Origin: Actinomycetes bacterium
Lineage (GTDB): Bacteria; Actinomycetota; CALGFH01
DNA: 22,227 nucleotides
Direction of reading: 5' to 3'
Assembly: GCA_030146615.1 (NCBI GenBank)
Contig: JASLBL010000297.1
Coordinates: 1 to 22,227, forward strand
How positions within the stretch are numbered: the stretch's first letter is position 1; each line of letters starts with the position of its first letter. The position numbers and the translations under genes are program-made. Shown here piece by piece: positions 5,732 to 15,336 of this stretch. Under the pieces are notes generated by a model that had not been told where the DNA came from, searched no databases, and saw only the letters and a list, made by a program, of their open reading frames with translations.

Positions 5732-7618
5732 ATGCGCCGCTGGGTGATCGTGGCCGTGGTGGCCGCGCTCGTGCTCGGGGCGGCCGGTGCCGGGGCGTGG
5801 TGGCTGCTGCGGCCCAAGGCCCGGCCCGAGCCAGTCGCGGCCGCCTACCTGGAGGCCTGGGGGCGCAAGGACTGGGCGGCCATGCAGGCGCAGGTGGCGG
5901 CGCCACCGGCCGACTTCGCCAAACGCCACACCGACATGGCCGACGCCCTACGGGTCACCGAGGCCAGCTTCACCCCGGGGACGGCGACGGTCACCGACGA
6001 CCGGGCCGAGCTGCCGTTCCAGGCCAGGCTTCAGCTGCGGGCGCTGGGCGAGTGGCCCTATGACGGGGTGTTGCGGCTGGTCCGGCGGGACGGCCGCTGG
6101 CGGGTCGACTGGTCGCCGGCCACCCTGCACCCCGACGTGGCTGAGGGCCTGCGGTTCCAGCGGACCCGGACCTGGCCGGACCGGGCGCCGATCCTGGCCG
6201 CCGACGGCTCCGAGCTGGCCGGGCCCGGCCCGGTGGTGACGATCAACGTCGTCGGCGAGCGGGTCAAGGACCCCGCCGAGGTGGTCGCGGCCCTGGTCAC
6301 CCACGTCGAGGTCCCCCGGGCGGCGGCCCGGCGGGCCCTGGCCGACGCCGAGCGCCGCCCCAACCAGGCGGTCGCCGTCGCCACCGTGCCCGAGGCCGAC
6401 TACCAAGCGGTCAAGGACGAGATCTATCCGGTGGCGGGCCTGTCGTTCGAGGCCGGGGTGGGCCGGGAGTACAACGGCCCGGCCTCGACCCGGATGCTGC
6501 TCGGCTCGGTCGACCCGGTGACCGCCGACGACCTCAAGAAGCTGGGCGCCCCCTACCAGACGGGCGACGAGACCGGCCACGGCAACGGCCTCGAGGCGGC
6601 CTTCGAGCGCCAGCTCGCCGGCACCCCGTCGGGCGAGGTCCGCCTGGCCGGCGGGGACGGGGAGGACGCCAGGGTCCTGCACCGGTTCCCCGGCAAGGAT
6701 GGCCAGGCGGTGGAGACGACCCTGGACCCGCGGGTCCAGGAGGCGGCCGAGGCGGCCCTCGACCCCCTCACCAAGCCGGCCGCACTGGTCGCGGTGCGGC
6801 CGTCCACGGGCGAGCTGGTGGCCGTGGTCAACAGCCCGTTCAACGGCTACAACCGGGCCCTGCTGGGCCGCTACCCGCCCGGGTCGACCTTCAAGGTGGT
6901 CACCGCCGGGGCCCTGCTGGAGAGCGGCCTGCGGCCCGCCGACCCGGTCGGCTGCCCCAAGGAGGCCAAGGTCGGCGGCCGCACCTTCGGCAACTTCGAG
7001 GACGAGGTGCTGGGCCGGGTCCCGTTCTCCAGCGCCTTCGCCCACTCCTGCAACACCGCCTTCGTCCAGCAGGCGGCCAGGCGGCTGGACGGCGACGAGC
7101 TGGTGGCGGCCGCGGCTCGGTACGGCTTCGGCCTCGACCCGTCCCCCAGCATCCCCGCCGTGACCAGCCGGGTCCCGGCCCCCTCGGACGAGGCCGACCT
7201 GGCCGCCGAGGCCTTCGGCCAGGGCCGGGTCACGGCCAGCCCCCTCCAGATGGCCCTGGTCGCCGCCACGGTCGCCGAAGGCCGCTGGCGCCAACCCAAG
7301 CTGGTGTCGGGAGGGGCGCCGGAATCCGCTGGGTCCGCGGCCGAGGCCCCCGAACCCCTCGACGCCAAGGTGGCCGGCACCCTGCGGACCCTGATGCGCC
7401 AGGTCGTCACCGAGGGTACCGCCGCCTCGGCCGGCCTCCCCGGCAAGGTCGCCGGCAAGACCGGCACGGCCGAGTTCGGCACCGGCGACCCCCTCCCGAC
7501 CCACGCCTGGTTCATCGGCTTCCGCGGCGACCTGGCCTTCTCGGTGGTGGTCGAAGACGGCGGCGTCGGTGGCCGGGTCGCCGCCCCGGTCGCCGCCCGG
7601 TTCCTCCGCGGCCTGTAG
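5732..7618 (+). CDS. Class B penicillin-binding protein with NTF2-like N-terminal domain (MecA-like transpeptidase)
   Basis: This 628-residue membrane-anchored D,D-transpeptidase cross-links peptidoglycan peptides outside the membrane. Residues 4-26 form an uncleaved signal anchor. Residues about 32-135 resemble the MecA N-terminal (NTF2-like) domain (EPVAAAYLEAWGRKDWAAM). A dimerisation-type region follows (about 145-320). The transpeptidase domain has SxxK at Ser385-Lys388 (PPGSTFK), SxN at Ser439-Cys440-Asn441, and KTG at 576-578 (GKTGTAEFG). No glycosyltransferase domain is present, so it is class B and needs a separate polymerase. Many Actinobacteria carry such proteins alongside FtsI-type and PbpA-type enzymes; which one this replaces cannot be told. 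It follows uvrB by 9 bp and converges with the lipoprotein gene, whose stop lies only 3 bp away. Confidence 0.88.
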   Translation: MRRWVIVAVVAALVLGAAGAGAWWLLRPKARPEPVAAAYLEAWGRKDWAAMQAQVAAPPADFAKRHTDMADALRVTEASFTPGTATVTDDRAELPFQARLQLRALGEWPYDGVLRLVRRDGRWRVDWSPATLHPDVAEGLRFQRTRTWPDRAPILAADGSELAGPGPVVTINVVGERVKDPAEVVAALVTHVEVPRAAARRALADAERRPNQAVAVATVPEADYQAVKDEIYPVAGLSFEAGVGREYNGPASTRMLLGSVDPVTADDLKKLGAPYQTGDETGHGNGLEAAFERQLAGTPSGEVRLAGGDGEDARVLHRFPGKDGQAVETTLDPRVQEAAEAALDPLTKPAALVAVRPSTGELVAVVNSPFNGYNRALLGRYPPGSTFKVVTAGALLESGLRPADPVGCPKEAKVGGRTFGNFEDEVLGRVPFSSAFAHSCNTAFVQQAARRLDGDELVAAAARYGFGLDPSPSIPAVTSRVPAPSDEADLAAEAFGQGRVTASPLQMALVAATVAEGRWRQPKLVSGGAPESAGSAAEAPEPLDAKVAGTLRTLMRQVVTEGTAASAGLPGKVAGKTGTAEFGTGDPLPTHAWFIGFRGDLAFSVVVEDGGVGGRVAAPVAARFLRGL

Positions 7619-7621
7619 CCG

Positions 7622-8038
7622 CTAGGCGCCGACCTGGTCGACGTTGACGCCGCAGGTGCTGGCCAGGCGGCGGGCGGCCGCCTCGACGTCGGCCAGGGCC
7701 TGCTGGGCCTCGGCCGCGCTGGCGTTGCGGGCGGCGTCGGCGAGCTCGCGGACCCGGTCCCGCAGGGCCTCGCCGGCCTGCTTGACGTCGGCGTCGTCGA
7801 CCTCGCGGAGGCGCTCGTCGAGCTTCTGGGCGGCCTGCTCGGCCTCGGCCGGGGCCTGCTGCACGTCGCTCCAGTTGATCCCGGTCAGCTCGCCGACCAG
7901 GGCGGCGCAGTCGGCCGCCTTGTCGACCCCCTGGCCGATGTCCTGGGCCTGCTGGGCGGCCTCGCAGCCGGCCAGGAGGGGCACGGCCAGGACGAGGGCC
8001 ACGGCGGTGGCGCGCCACCAGCGGTGGGCCCCGGTCAC
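7622..8038 (-). CDS. Small putative lipoprotein
   Basis: The 138-residue product starts with a basic stretch and hydrophobic signal (VALVLAVPLLAGC) ending in a lipobox whose Cys is about residue 25, so it should be lipid-anchored outside the membrane. The mature part is acidic, Ala- and Gln-rich and predicted helical or coiled-coil (APAEAEQAAQKLDERLREVDDADV). It contains two further Cys residues, one early (DCAAL) and one near the C-terminus (STCGVN), that could form a disulphide. I do not recognise a family. The GTG at 8038 overlaps the MBL hydrolase stop by four bases (GTGA), which suggests translational coupling; an ATG 18 bases upstream at 8056 is an alternative start. It converges on the penicillin-binding protein gene with 3 bp between the stops. 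Confidence 0.7.
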   Translation of the reverse strand: MTGAHRWWRATAVALVLAVPLLAGCEAAQQAQDIGQGVDKAADCAALVGELTGINWSDVQQAPAEAEQAAQKLDERLREVDDADVKQAGEALRDRVRELADAARNASAAEAQQALADVEAAARRLASTCGVNVDQVGA

Positions 8039-8691
8039 CAGCCCCTCGCCTTCCACTCGTCGAGCTGGGGGACTTCCCGCTCGACCAGGGTGTCGTCGCC
8101 GTGCCCGGGGGAGATGCGGGTCTCGCCGGGCAGTGACAGCAGGTGCCGCTCGGCCGAGCGGATCGCCTGCTGGAACGCGTCCGGGCCCTCGGTCCTGCCG
8201 ACCCCGCCCGGGAACAGGGCGTCGCCGGTCAGGACCATGCTGGACGGCAGCTTGAAGGAGATGCTGCCCTCGGTGTGCCCGGGGGTGTGCAGCACGGTGA
8301 CGGCGTAGCGGCCGACGGTCAGGGTGTCGCCGTGCTCCAGCACCCGGTCGGGGGTGACCCCGACCTGGTCGGCGATGGCGTCGGCGTCGGCCCCATGGGC
8401 GCCGTTCCAGACGTCGTGGGCCTTGAGCACCTCGGCCAGGGCCTGGATGTGGTCGCTGTGCCGGTGGGTGGTGACGATCCCGGTCAGGGTCACCCCCTCG
8501 AGCAGCTCCAGCAGCCGCTCGGGCTCGTTGGCCGCGTCGACCAGCAGGGCGTCGTTGCTCTCGGGGTCGCGCAGCAGGTAGGCGTTGTTCTCGTAGGGGC
8601 CGACGTGCAGCTTGGTCACTTCAAGGGGCCCGCCGGGGTAGCGGTGCGGCGGCCCGCCCTGGTCGACGTGGGCGGGGTCGAAGTCCGGCAT
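8035..8691 (-). CDS. MBL-fold metallo-hydrolase (glyoxalase II-like)
   Basis: The 218-residue cytoplasmic protein has the complete metallo-beta-lactamase metal-binding set: THRHSDH (HxHxDH motif), HTPGHTEGS with the next His, LTGDALFPGGVGR with the bridging Asp, and SPGHGDDT with the last His. This pattern is typical of hydroxyacylglutathione hydrolase-like proteins; in actinobacteria the thiol would be mycothiol or another cofactor, so the substrate is open. The ATG at 8691 is chosen over an upstream in-frame ATG (8748) because a full AGGAGG lies 5 bases before it. The lipoprotein gene overlaps its stop. The gene is divergent from uvrA and shares a 104-bp intergenic region with a 7-bp inverted repeat. 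Confidence 0.88.
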   Translation of the reverse strand: MPDFDPAHVDQGGPPHRYPGGPLEVTKLHVGPYENNAYLLRDPESNDALLVDAANEPERLLELLEGVTLTGIVTTHRHSDHIQALAEVLKAHDVWNGAHGADADAIADQVGVTPDRVLEHGDTLTVGRYAVTVLHTPGHTEGSISFKLPSSMVLTGDALFPGGVGRTEGPDAFQQAIRSAERHLLSLPGETRISPGHGDDTLVEREVPQLDEWKARGW

Positions 8692-8725
8692 GTGCGCCTC
8701 CTGTGGAATGTCGGAGCGTCGGGAG

Positions 8726-8755
8726 ACATTGTTGTCACAGGCGTCCATACAATGT
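8726..8755. promoter_or_regulatory. Inverted repeat with uvrA -10, possible operator or damage-responsive promoter
   Basis: ACATTGT (8726-8732) and ACAATGT (8749-8755) are perfect inverted 7-mers 16 bp apart in the region between the divergent MBL gene and uvrA. The right arm overlaps TACAAT (8748-8753), a good TANNNT -10 that would start uvrA transcription near 8760. TTGTCACAG (8732-8740) matches 7 of 9 positions of the mycobacterial RecA-NDp upstream block but is 7, not 8, bases from the -10. Whether a repressor or PafBC uses the site is inference. Confidence 0.4.
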
Positions 8756-8795
8756 GGGGGCCAGCCGAGCTTCCCCCTGAACCGAGGAAGGGAAC

Positions 8796-11753
<2,958 letters not shown>

Positions 11754-11787
11754 GGTCGGCGTCGTCGACGCGGGAGGGCGAGGAGGT

Positions 11788-11865
11788 CTGACGGCGTTCC
11801 TCCCGGCCGACCTCGAGGCCCCGACGCTGCTCGAGACCGACCGCTTCCGGCTCCGCCCCATCAGC
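11788..11865 (+). pseudogene. N-terminal remnant of a GNAT acetyltransferase
   Basis: The + frame here reads FLPADLEAPTLLETDRFRLRP, and LETDRFRLRPI is the characteristic N-terminal strand of GNAT (RimJ/RimL-type) N-acetyltransferases. The similarity stops after about 26 codons, before any acetyl-CoA-binding motif, and the sequence that follows instead resembles a different gene on the other strand. I read it as a decayed gene start left by deletion. It could begin at CTG 11788, which has AGGAGG almost directly adjacent. Confidence 0.45.
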
Positions 11866-11904
11866 GGCGGGTCGCCTACCCGGGCCGGGAGCCCTAGCCG
11901 GACT

Positions 11905-12069
11905 GGCCTGGCGCAGGACCTGCTCGGGGTCGGCGCCGGCTCGCGGCACCGGCTCGTTCAGCAGCCCGGCCAGCTCCTTGGGACCGGCCCGCCGGGACGG
12001 CGGCCGGTCCGGCAGCCCGGCCAGGGCGTCCACGACCAGGTCGACGACCTGGCGACGGCCGTCCCGCCC
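11905..12069 (-). pseudogene. N-terminal remnant of a PLP-dependent (group II) decarboxylase
   Basis: On the minus strand about 55 codons read like the N-terminal arm of group II pyridoxal-dependent decarboxylases: VVDLVVDALAGLPDRPPS, then PKELAGLLNEPVPRAG and DPEQVLRQ, matching the family's pattern of an early helix, a GLPxRP turn and an LLxEPLPExGxDPEEVL segment. Nothing of the PLP-binding core follows. The fragment abuts, in opposite orientation, the GNAT remnant. The assignment rests on pattern recognition only. Confidence 0.45.
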
Positions 12070-12075
12070 GCGTCG

Positions 12076-12081
12076 TATGCT
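12076..12081 (+). promoter_or_regulatory. Possible -10 for the 62-residue membrane ORF
   Basis: TATGCT is a good TANNNT -10. Transcription from it would start near 12088, about 30 bases before the ATG at 12118, leaving room for the GGAG at 12104-12107. Confidence 0.3.
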
Positions 12082-12117
12082 GAAGCGGACGTACCCCGCC
12101 GATGGAGCAATGCTGTC

Positions 12118-12306
12118 ATGGACCAGGAACGGCGGCCCGAGAGCCTGCCCGGGGTCGTGCTCGACGCCTACTGGACGTCGCTGGCCCACGACCCGCTGTC
12201 CACCCTGCTGCTGACCGGCCTGCTGTCGCTCGGCGGGGTGCTGGTCGTCCTCCTCGGCCACATCGTCGCCGACCTGGTCGGCCAGCTGGTCCGGCTGCTG
12301 TCCTGA
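12118..12306 (+). CDS. Small single-pass membrane protein, hypothetical
   Basis: The ATG at 12118 opens a 62-codon frame, preceded by GGAG 10 bases upstream and a possible -10 (TATGCT). The N-terminal half is polar (MDQERRPESLPGVVLDAYW). A long hydrophobic stretch (about residues 30-54, LLLTGLLSLGGVLVVLLGHI) is followed by a short amphipathic end (VGQLVRLLS), so a single membrane span is predicted. I recognise no family. It sits among gene remnants between uvrA and uvrC, so it may be a relic, but unlike its neighbours it has a full start, ribosome-binding site and stop. Confidence 0.45.
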   Translation: MDQERRPESLPGVVLDAYWTSLAHDPLSTLLLTGLLSLGGVLVVLLGHIVADLVGQLVRLLS

Positions 12307-12443
12307 CCCCGGTCGGCGACGGCCCCACGTTGGTGGCGCTGGACAAGGGCTTCGCCGAGCTCGTCAGCGGCGGCCTCGCCGAGCGGCAACCGCGACTGGT
12401 CGGGGTGCGGGCCGACCGCTGCCAGCCCCTGGTGCGGGCCTGG
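12303..12443 (+). pseudogene. Internal remnant of a threonine-synthase-like PLP enzyme
   Basis: One + frame reads PVGDGPTLVALDKGFAELV, then a GLAERQPRLVGVRAD segment and QPLVRAW. This resembles the glycine-rich phosphate loop and following helix of fold-type II PLP enzymes, closest in my judgement to threonine synthase (VGxGxxLxxLxKGFxELxxxGL...PRLVGVQAEGC). The family's catalytic-Lys and C-terminal parts are absent. It begins inside the stop region of the preceding small ORF and dissolves before the uvrC promoter. It is a decayed internal fragment with no plausible start of its own. Confidence 0.5.
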
Positions 12444-12493
12444 CTCGGCGCGCCCGCCGGGCCGGCTGGCCGCTGGCCCGTCGGCGCCGTCGC

Positions 12494-12499
12494 TAGAAT
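12494..12499 (+). promoter_or_regulatory. Possible -10 of a leaderless uvrC promoter
   Basis: TAGAAT ends 6 bases before the uvrC ATG, so transcription would start at or next to the start codon. This matches the arrangement before the penicillin-binding protein gene. GTCGGCG lies 14 bases upstream of the -10 and weakly resembles the damage-promoter block seen before uvrA and uvrB. Confidence 0.45.
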
Positions 12500-12505
12500 T
12501 GCGGG

Positions 12506-14440
12506 ATGACCGTCGCGACCAGCCCAAGACCGAAGCCTGAGGCGATTCCCGACCATCCAGGCGTCTACCTGTTCCGGGACCGGAACGGGCGGGTGATCTA
12601 TGTCGGCAAGGCGATCTCGCTGCGCAAGCGGACCGCCAGCTACTTCCAGCCGATGCGCAACCTGCACCCGCGCACCGCGGCCATGGTCGAGGCGTCGGCG
12701 TCGCTGGAGTGGATGCTCGTCCAGAGCGAGGTCGAGGCCCTCCAGCTCGAGTACAACCTGATCAAGCAGCACCGGCCCCGGTACAACGTCCGCTACCGCG
12801 ACGACAAGTCATACCCGTGGCTGGCCGTGCCCCTGGCCGAGGAGATCCCCCGGCCGCGGGTCGAGCGCGGGCCCAAGCGCAAGGGGACGAAGTACTTCGG
12901 GCCGTATGCCCATGCCTACGCGATCCGCGAGACCCTGGACCTCCTGCTGCGCACCTTCCCCATGCGGACCTGCTCCAAGGGGGTGTTCGACCGGCACCGG
13001 CGCCTCGGCCGGCCCTGCATCCTGTTCGACATCAACAAGTGCTCGGGGCCGTGCGTGGGCAACATCTCGCCCGAGGACCACCGCAGGATCGTCGAGGACT
13101 TCGTGGCCTTCATGGACGGCCGCACCCGGCCGACCCTCCAGCGCCTCGATGCCGAGATGCGCCAGGCCGCCGAGCAGCTCAACTTCGAGCTGGCGGCCCG
13201 GCTCCGCGACCAGCTGGGCAGCGTCCGCAAGGCCATGGAGCGCCAGCAGATGGTCTCCTCGACCCCCGAGGACTTCGACATCGCCGCCTTCGCCGAGGAC
13301 GACCTGGAGGCGGCGGTGCAGGTGTTCTTCGTCCGCCGGGGCCGGGTGGTGGGCCGGCGGGGGTTCGTGGTCGACAAGGTCGAGGCCCTCGACACCGCCG
13401 CCCTGGCCGCGACCTTCGTCCAGCAGCTCTACGGCGACCGGTCCGACGAGGTCCCCCGCGAGGTGTTCCTGCCCGTGCCGCCCGAGGGCGCCGACGCGCT
13501 CCGGGCGTGGCTGGCCGGGCTGCGCGGCGGGCCGGTCGACTTCCGGGTGCCCCGGCGGGGCGAGAAGCGGGCCCTGCTGGAGACGGTGGCGGCCAACGCC
13601 CGCGAGGCCTTCGCCACCCACAAGCTGAAGCGGGCCAGCGACTTCGACGCCCGGGCCCGCGGGCTCAAGGAGCTCCAGGAGGCCCTCGACCTGCCCGAGG
13701 CCCCGCTGCGGATCGAGTGCTACGACATCTCCAACCTCCAGGGCAGCCAGGTGGTCGGCTCGATGGTGGTGTTCGAGGACGGCCTGGCCCGCAAGAGCGA
13801 GTACCGGCGCTTCGAGATCCGCTCGGTCGAGGGCCAGGACGACGTTGCCTCCCTGCGCGAGGTCCTGACCCGCCGCCTGGCCCGCCTGGCCACCGAGCGC
13901 GACCAGCCGGAGGACGAGAATGGGCGGCGGCGGAAGTTCGCCTACCCGCCGAACCTGATCGTGGTCGACGGCGGTCGCCCCCAGCTGGCCGCCGCCCTGG
14001 AGGCGGTGCGGGCCTCGGCCAGCCCCGACCTGCCGGTGGTGTCGCTGGCCAAGCGGATGGAGGAGGTCTACGTCCCGGGCATGCCCGACCCGGTGGTCAT
14101 CCCCCGGACCAGCGAGGCCCTGTACCTGCTGCAGCGGGTCCGCGACGAGGCCCACCGCTTCGCCATCACCTACCACCGCAAGCTGCGCGACCGGTCCATG
14201 ACCCGCAGCGTGCTCGACGGCATCCCCGGGGTGGGGGAGACCCGCCGCCGCCAGCTGGTGCGCCACTTCGGGTCGGCCCGCAAGGCCGCCCAGGCCAGCC
14301 TGGCCGAGCTGGAGCAGGTTCCCGGCCTCGGCCCCCAGCTTGCTAAGGTGGTGTACGACCATCTCCATGGGGCCGCCGGCGGGGGGTCCGGGGGGCTCAA
14401 GCCTAGCCCGCCGGTGGATAGGGGGGCGACCAGGACATGA
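12506..14440 (+). CDS. uvrC: Excinuclease ABC subunit C (UvrC)
   Basis: UvrC makes both incisions flanking the lesion once bound to the UvrB-DNA complex. The 644 residues show the family order: an N-terminal GIY-YIG nuclease (PDHPGVYLFRDRNGRVIYVG, residues 15-34, with SEVEALQLEYNLIK after it), a Cys cluster (TCSKGVF, GRPCILF, KCSGPCVG), the UVR helix pair (AEQLNFELAARLRDQL), and the RNase H-like second nuclease domain (IECYDISNLQGSQVVGSMV, IVVDGGRPQL). Tandem helix-hairpin-helix motifs end it (LDGIPGVGETRR, LEQVPGLGPQLAKVV). Most UvrC proteins end near the LHG at about residue 622; the following 22 residues are largely encoded by a copy of the 42-bp repeat. The ATG at 12506 follows a possible leaderless promoter. 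The TGA overlaps the rapZ start (ATGA). Confidence 0.95.
   Translation: MTVATSPRPKPEAIPDHPGVYLFRDRNGRVIYVGKAISLRKRTASYFQPMRNLHPRTAAMVEASASLEWMLVQSEVEALQLEYNLIKQHRPRYNVRYRDDKSYPWLAVPLAEEIPRPRVERGPKRKGTKYFGPYAHAYAIRETLDLLLRTFPMRTCSKGVFDRHRRLGRPCILFDINKCSGPCVGNISPEDHRRIVEDFVAFMDGRTRPTLQRLDAEMRQAAEQLNFELAARLRDQLGSVRKAMERQQMVSSTPEDFDIAAFAEDDLEAAVQVFFVRRGRVVGRRGFVVDKVEALDTAALAATFVQQLYGDRSDEVPREVFLPVPPEGADALRAWLAGLRGGPVDFRVPRRGEKRALLETVAANAREAFATHKLKRASDFDARARGLKELQEALDLPEAPLRIECYDISNLQGSQVVGSMVVFEDGLARKSEYRRFEIRSVEGQDDVASLREVLTRRLARLATERDQPEDENGRRRKFAYPPNLIVVDGGRPQLAAALEAVRASASPDLPVVSLAKRMEEVYVPGMPDPVVIPRTSEALYLLQRVRDEAHRFAITYHRKLRDRSMTRSVLDGIPGVGETRRRQLVRHFGSARKAAQASLAELEQVPGLGPQLAKVVYDHLHGAAGGGSGGLKPSPPVDRGATRT
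14384..14425 (+). repeat. Third, diverged copy of the 42-bp repeat at the uvrC 3' end
   Basis: This 42-base segment begins GGGTCCGGG and ends with CCGGTGGAT plus six bases, as do the two units in the HAD gene (226-309), and it is read in the same frame of the element. It encodes GSGGLKPSPPVDRG against GSGEPQRGAPVDRK. The centre differs but is again self-complementary (GGGCT 14393-14397 with AGCCC 14405-14409). Its end and the following G-run supply the sequence just upstream of the rapZ ATG. Confidence 0.6.
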
Positions 14441-15336
14441 CGCAAGAGCTGCGGACAGAGGACCGCCTGCGGGCGGCCGCGGTCGAGTTCGTGGTGATCA
14501 CCGGGCTGTCCGGTGCCGGCCGCTCGGAGGCGGCCAAGGTCCTGGAGGACCTCGGCTACTTCGTGATCGACAACCTGCCGCCGTCGCTGATCGGGCGGGT
14601 CGCCGAGCTGGCCGTGGTCGGCCGCGACCCGACCCGGGTGGCGCTGGTCATGGACGCCCGCGGCGGCGCCTTCACCGCCGACGTCTCCGAGCTGTCGACC
14701 GCCCTCGACCAGCTCCGGGCCCAGGACATCAACCTCCGGGTGCTGTTCCTGGAGGCCTCCAACGAGGTCCTGATCCGCCGCTTCGAGGCGACCCGCCGTC
14801 GCCACCCGGTGGCCGGCGAGCGGGTCGCCGAGTCGATCGCCCTGGAGCGCGACCTGCTGCGCGAGCTGCGAGCCGACGCCGACCTGGTGGTCGACACCAG
14901 CGACCTCAACGTGCACGAGCTGCGGGCCAAGATCATGGCCGCGTTCGCCGACGAGTCGGCCGGCCTGCTGGTGACGGTGGCCTCCTTCGGCTTCAAGTAC
15001 GGGCTGCCCCTGGACGCCGACATGGTGGTCGACGTCCGCTTCCTGCCCAACCCGCACTGGGTGCCGGAGCTGCGCCCGCTGCCCGGCACCGACCCGGCGG
15101 TGCGCGAGTACGTGCTCGCCCAGGACGACACCGGCCTGTTCATGGCCCGGCTGGAGGCGCTCCTGGAGACGGCCCTGCCCGGCTACGTCCAGGAGGGCAA
15201 GCACTACCTGACCGTGGCCATCGGCTGCACCGGCGGCAAGCACCGCAGCGTGGTCCTGGCCGAGGAGCTGGCCGGCTGGCTGACCGACAAGGGCTACCGG
15301 GCCCACGTCGCCCACCGGGACGTGGAGCGCGAGTGA
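14437..15336 (+). CDS. rapZ: RapZ/YvcJ-family nucleotide-binding protein
   Basis: The 299-residue protein has the family's N-terminal P-loop domain (VVITGLSGAGRSEAAKVLED, then YFVIDNLPPSLI) and a C-terminal domain with FGFKYGLPLDADMVVDVRFLPNP split across two segments, followed by IGCTGGKHRSVVLAEEL. The P-loop Lys is Arg (GAGRS), which is usual in actinobacterial members. In E. coli RapZ is an RNase E adaptor that senses glucosamine-6-phosphate and controls its synthase through small RNAs; in Gram-positive bacteria YvcJ hydrolyses nucleotides and its targets are less clear. The ATG overlaps the uvrC stop by four bases, and the TGA overlaps the yvcK GTG by four, so this run is translationally coupled. 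The uvrC-rapZ-yvcK-whiA order is conserved in Actinobacteria. Confidence 0.93.
   Translation: MTQELRTEDRLRAAAVEFVVITGLSGAGRSEAAKVLEDLGYFVIDNLPPSLIGRVAELAVVGRDPTRVALVMDARGGAFTADVSELSTALDQLRAQDINLRVLFLEASNEVLIRRFEATRRRHPVAGERVAESIALERDLLRELRADADLVVDTSDLNVHELRAKIMAAFADESAGLLVTVASFGFKYGLPLDADMVVDVRFLPNPHWVPELRPLPGTDPAVREYVLAQDDTGLFMARLEALLETALPGYVQEGKHYLTVAIGCTGGKHRSVVLAEELAGWLTDKGYRAHVAHRDVERE

Noticed and set aside
4022..5929. A 635-codon minus-strand frame opposite uvrB, and similar long ones opposite the penicillin-binding protein (5948-7504) and uvrC (12809-14368)
   Set aside because: Same composition-driven shadows: low-complexity translations, no domains, no start signals.
8692..8748. The upstream ATG at 8748 as the start of the MBL hydrolase
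   Set aside because: The ATG at 8691 has a perfect AGGAGG 5 bases upstream, and the added 19 residues have no family counterpart and overlap the uvrA promoter.
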